Positions 62,855 through 64,000 of a DNA stretch of 64,000 bases are shown here, in pieces. Under the pieces are notes generated by a model. It was given only the letters and a program-made list of their open reading frames with translations, was not told the origin of the DNA and ran no database searches. The translations under genes were made by a program, and so were the position numbers. Position 1 is the stretch's first letter; every line of letters starts with the position of its first letter. Origin of the DNA: Crossaster papposus (lineage: Eukaryota; Echinodermata; Asteroidea; Velatida; Solasteridae); assembly GCA_037893245.1 (NCBI GenBank), contig JBAIAA010001607.1, positions 62,001 to 126,000 of the forward strand, in the 5' to 3' direction.

Positions 62855-62876
62855 ATAATAATAATAATAATAATAA
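62855..62876. repeat. (ATA)7 microsatellite at the satellite-LINE junction
   Basis: Seven ATA triplets plus A follow GTGC of the last, incomplete monomer. On the minus strand this is a (TTA/TAT)n run at the very 3' end of the LINE, the type of short repeat tail seen on CR1/L2-like elements. The first bases overlap with the monomer's own CATAA, so the exact junction is ambiguous by a few bases. Confidence 0.9.
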
Positions 62877-62960
62877 GTACTTGTATAGCGCACTTCTCTA
62901 AAAACTTACTCAAGGCGCTACAAAACAGTCTCTCTCCAAAACTTAACAAATGTCATTATA
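62877..62960 (-). other. LINE 3' untranslated region
   Basis: An 84-base segment between the stop codon (62961-62963) and the triplet tail. It contains the hairpin at 62886-62920 and a pyrimidine-rich stretch (CTCTCTCC, plus strand, near 62931). No further open reading frame is present. Confidence 0.8.
62886..62920 (-). other. Predicted 3'-terminal hairpin of the LINE RNA
   Basis: TAGCGC (62886-62891) can pair with GCGCTA (62915-62920). The helix extends by CTT (62893-62895) with AAG (62912-62914), leaving A62892 as a single bulge and a loop at 62896-62911: nine pairs in total. Conserved stem-loops just before a short repeat tail are known in CR1/L2-type LINEs, where the reverse transcriptase recognises the RNA 3' end. 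The role here is inferred from position and pairing only. Confidence 0.65.
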
Positions 62961-64000
62961 TTAATAGCTATGAGTAAACAGAAACGCCTTCACATGCTTC
63001 TGGAATGTTTCTAAGCACTGGATGTTACGAATGTCACTTGGTAATTTATTCCAAAGAGCAGGGGCAACATGGGCAAATGCACGATCACCAAAGACGGTTC
63101 TGGTTCTGGGGACTTCAAGAATGGTGGAGGATGAAGAGCGGAGTGCATAATGGGATGATTTTATGATGAGGAGATCTTTTAGGTACTTGGGTGCAATATC
63201 GTAGAGTGCCTTAAATACAAGCGTAAGGATTTTGTATTCAATCCTTTTCTGAACTGGGAGCCAATGGTACCGTCGCAGGATTGGGGTGATATGCTCGCTC
63301 CTCTTCACACGTGCCAGAACTCTTGCGGCCTTGTGAAGAACTCTTTGCAGTCTGGACACAGAAGAATTCGGAAGGCCCACCAACACTGCATTGCAGTAGT
63401 CCAGCCGTGATGTGACAAGTGCATGAATGACCTTTGCAGCGTCAGAGTCGGACAAGTATTTCCTTATCTTGGCAATGTTTCTCAGATGATAGTGTGCACT
63501 TCTACAAACAGCCGAGATGTGAGCATTCATGTTTAGCTTGTTGTCGAGAATAACACCAAGATCCCGTACGGTTGCTGAAACAGCCAGCTCATGACCATTA
63601 CTGATGGTGACATGTTGCATTCTGAAGTTTGAGTGTTGATGCCTTGAGCCAATAAGAAGAATGTCTGTTTTCTCATTGTTTAGTTTCAGGAAATTACTTT
63701 CCATCCACAATTGCATCTCAGCCATACAGTCCTGAATCTTCTGAGATGCAGCAAGATCTGAGACTCCTGGTTTGAAGGCAACATAGAGTTGTGTGTCGTC
63801 AGCATAGAGATGATAATCCATGTTGTGACGTTTTGCGATATCCCCCAGGGGCGAAGTGTACATGGTGAATAGGATAGGTCCCAGGACCGACCCCTGCGGA
63901 ACGCCACAATCCATGTTCCGTTGTTCTGATGTAGAGTCAGCTATGACGACAGATTGGGATCTTGCACTTAGGTACGAGCGGAACCATTTCAGCACATCAC
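62961..64000 (-). CDS. Reverse transcriptase (ORF2-like) of a CR1/L2-group LINE, C-terminal part
   Basis: The product would copy the element's RNA into DNA at a nicked target site. The frame is open to the window edge: upstream codons give an Asp-Val before LKWFRSYL, so the true start is outside. Counting from the codon at 63993-63995 as residue 1, there are about 344 residues ending in HSY and TAA at 62961. Visible reverse transcriptase motifs are [14 protein letters not shown] (30-43), the catalytic YADDTQLY (64-71, YADD at 63795-63806), [14 protein letters not shown] (103-116) and VRDLGVILD (143-151). The C-terminal region typical of CR1/L2 elements follows: [14 protein letters not shown] (196-209), [13 protein letters not shown] (244-256), then a GDRAF...APALWNKLP segment. 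No RNase H domain is seen, as expected for this group. Catalytic aspartates are intact. Group assignment rests on motif recognition, not a phylogeny; other Jockey-superfamily clades remain possible. Confidence 0.9.
   Translation of the reverse strand, partial: DVLKWFRSYLSARSQSVVIADSTSEQRNMDCGVPQGSVLGPILFTMYTSPLGDIAKRHNMDYHLYADDTQLYVAFKPGVSDLAASQKIQDCMAEMQLWMESNFLKLNNEKTDILLIGSRHQHSNFRMQHVTISNGHELAVSATVRDLGVILDNKLNMNAHISAVCRSAHYHLRNIAKIRKYLSDSDAAKVIHALVTSRLDYCNAVLVGLPNSSVSRLQRVLHKAARVLARVKRSEHITPILRRYHWLPVQKRIEYKILTLVFKALYDIAPKYLKDLLIIKSSHYALRSSSSTILEVPRTRTVFGDRAFAHVAPALWNKLPSDIRNIQCLETFQKHVKAFLFTHSY

Larger units (their letters stand above)
1..62858. repeat. 31-bp satellite array, about 2,000 monomers, left end open
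   Basis: Head-to-tail copies of a 31-bp unit fill this span; positions 1-31 are a standard copy. The unit opens CATAAGAAATATG, contains a 13-base purine run AAAGGGAAAGAAG and closes TGTG. On the plus strand it has 15 A, 9 G, 6 T and a single C (32% GC, 77% purine) and no CpG. Most copies are identical; variants are mainly single substitutions. A recurrent 30-bp variant reads AATAATAAAGGG in place of AATATGTAAAGGG. A 67-bp variant carries an extra 36-bp module. The array continues past base 1, so its full length is unknown. On the right it is cut within a monomer by a LINE tail. It is a non-coding satellite by structure; a chromosomal location such as pericentromere cannot be told from sequence alone. 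Confidence 0.99.
58906..62858. repeat. Diverged right edge of the satellite array
   Basis: Variants are dense: GTGTCCATAAG (58931, 58962), GTGCGTAAG (59149, 59180, 59429, 59490, then three in a row at about 61880-61945), AATGTGTAAAG near 59500, GTGTATAAG near 62469, and a 30-bp unit near 62510. A 248-bp (8-monomer) higher-order repeat is marked by AAAGAGAAAG at 59755, 60003 and 60251 and by AAATAAGTAAAG at 59933 and 60181; both recur 527 bp (17 monomers) later at 60778 and 60708. G-type modules lie at 61115, 62699 and 62766. Greater divergence at array edges than in cores is typical of satellites. Confidence 0.9.
62855..64000 (-). mobile_element. Non-LTR retrotransposon (CR1/L2 group), 3' part, open at the window edge
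   Basis: On the minus strand this reads reverse transcriptase coding sequence (64000 down to 62961), a short 3' UTR of about 85 bases with a hairpin, and a (TTA)n-type tail that abuts the satellite. There is no poly(A) tail and no long terminal repeat. The lack of a stop or frameshift across 1 kb suggests a young or recently active copy. The endonuclease domain, the N-terminal part of the reverse transcriptase, the 5' end and any target-site duplication lie beyond base 64,000. The insertion cut the satellite within a monomer. Confidence 0.9.

Noticed and set aside
1-62858. CRISPR array
   Set aside because: There are no unique spacers: the repeats are contiguous, and the 36-bp modules are near-identical copies rather than varied spacers. 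The adjacent LINE is eukaryotic and no cas genes are present.
1-62858. Telomeric repeat
   Set aside because: The unit is 31 bp and contains no TTAGGG-like motif.
62884-62900. Origin of the satellite from the LINE 3' end (GCGCACTTCT resembles minus-strand GCACACTTCT)
   Set aside because: The match is about ten bases and does not extend on either side; chance similarity is likely.
1001-62949. Dozens of very long minus-strand open reading frames (up to 9,274 codons) with a repeating hydrophobic peptide
   Set aside because: They follow automatically from a stop-free 31-bp unit. Overlapping frames encode the same repeat, indels do not close them, and there is no start context or non-repeat domain.
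63408-63426. Origin of the 36-bp module from LINE coding sequence (TGATGTGACAAG resembles TGATGTGGGAACAAG)
   Set aside because: The short gapped match stops at once on both sides and is in coding sequence of the reverse transcriptase.
63686-63907. 73-codon minus-strand frame inside the LINE
   Set aside because: It is a shadow in another frame of the reverse transcriptase, covering the same bases as the GVPQG and YADD motifs, and has no recognisable domain.

Overview
The window is almost entirely one satellite DNA array. From base 1 to about 62,858 it is a head-to-tail repeat of a 31-bp monomer (first copy 1-31), close to 2,000 copies. The array runs off the left edge and ends on the right in the 3' end of a non-LTR retrotransposon on the minus strand (about 62,855-64,000). 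That retrotransposon fragment holds the only credible coding sequence: the C-terminal half of a reverse transcriptase of the CR1/L2 group. Satellite DNA plus this LINE, which has a (TTA)n-type tail and a GCGC-stem 3' hairpin, indicate an animal genome. An aquatic invertebrate or basal chordate fits my general knowledge of such elements, but the species cannot be read from this sequence.

The array has internal architecture. A second, 67-bp monomer is the 31-bp unit carrying a 36-bp module, always at the same phase and bounded by AAAT on both sides. I count 45 modules, including four slightly shortened ones, plus one truncated remnant. They fall into two lineages: C-type (core TGTCGGGACA, 18 copies) and G-type (core TGTGGGAACA, 27 copies). 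The lineages sit in separate blocks: C-type near 1.0-1.5, 32.8-36.4, 42.1-43.1 and 50.6-51.6 kb; G-type near 2.1-14.0, 40.0-40.1, 48.5-48.6 and 61.1-62.8 kb. Region by region: 1-14 kb is mixed 31/67-mer with higher-order repeats; 14.0-25.85 kb is a nearly perfect 31-mer core; 25.86-30.3 kb is the same monomer with about 16 small indels; 30.3-36.4 kb has nested 620-bp and 1,909-bp duplications; 36.4-52.25 kb contains a 5.3-kb block present twice, 8,484 bp apart; 52.25-58.9 kb is a second near-perfect core; 58.9-62.86 kb is a more diverged edge against the LINE.

The minus strand of the monomer has no stop codon in any frame, and 31 is not divisible by 3. The array therefore produces artificial open frames of up to 9,274 codons. 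These are not genes. I found no genuine protein-coding gene, RNA gene, CRISPR array or regulatory system inside the array. The worthwhile content is the satellite's evolutionary structure (block amplification, homogenised cores, two module lineages), possible assembly-quality signals, and the satellite-LINE junction.
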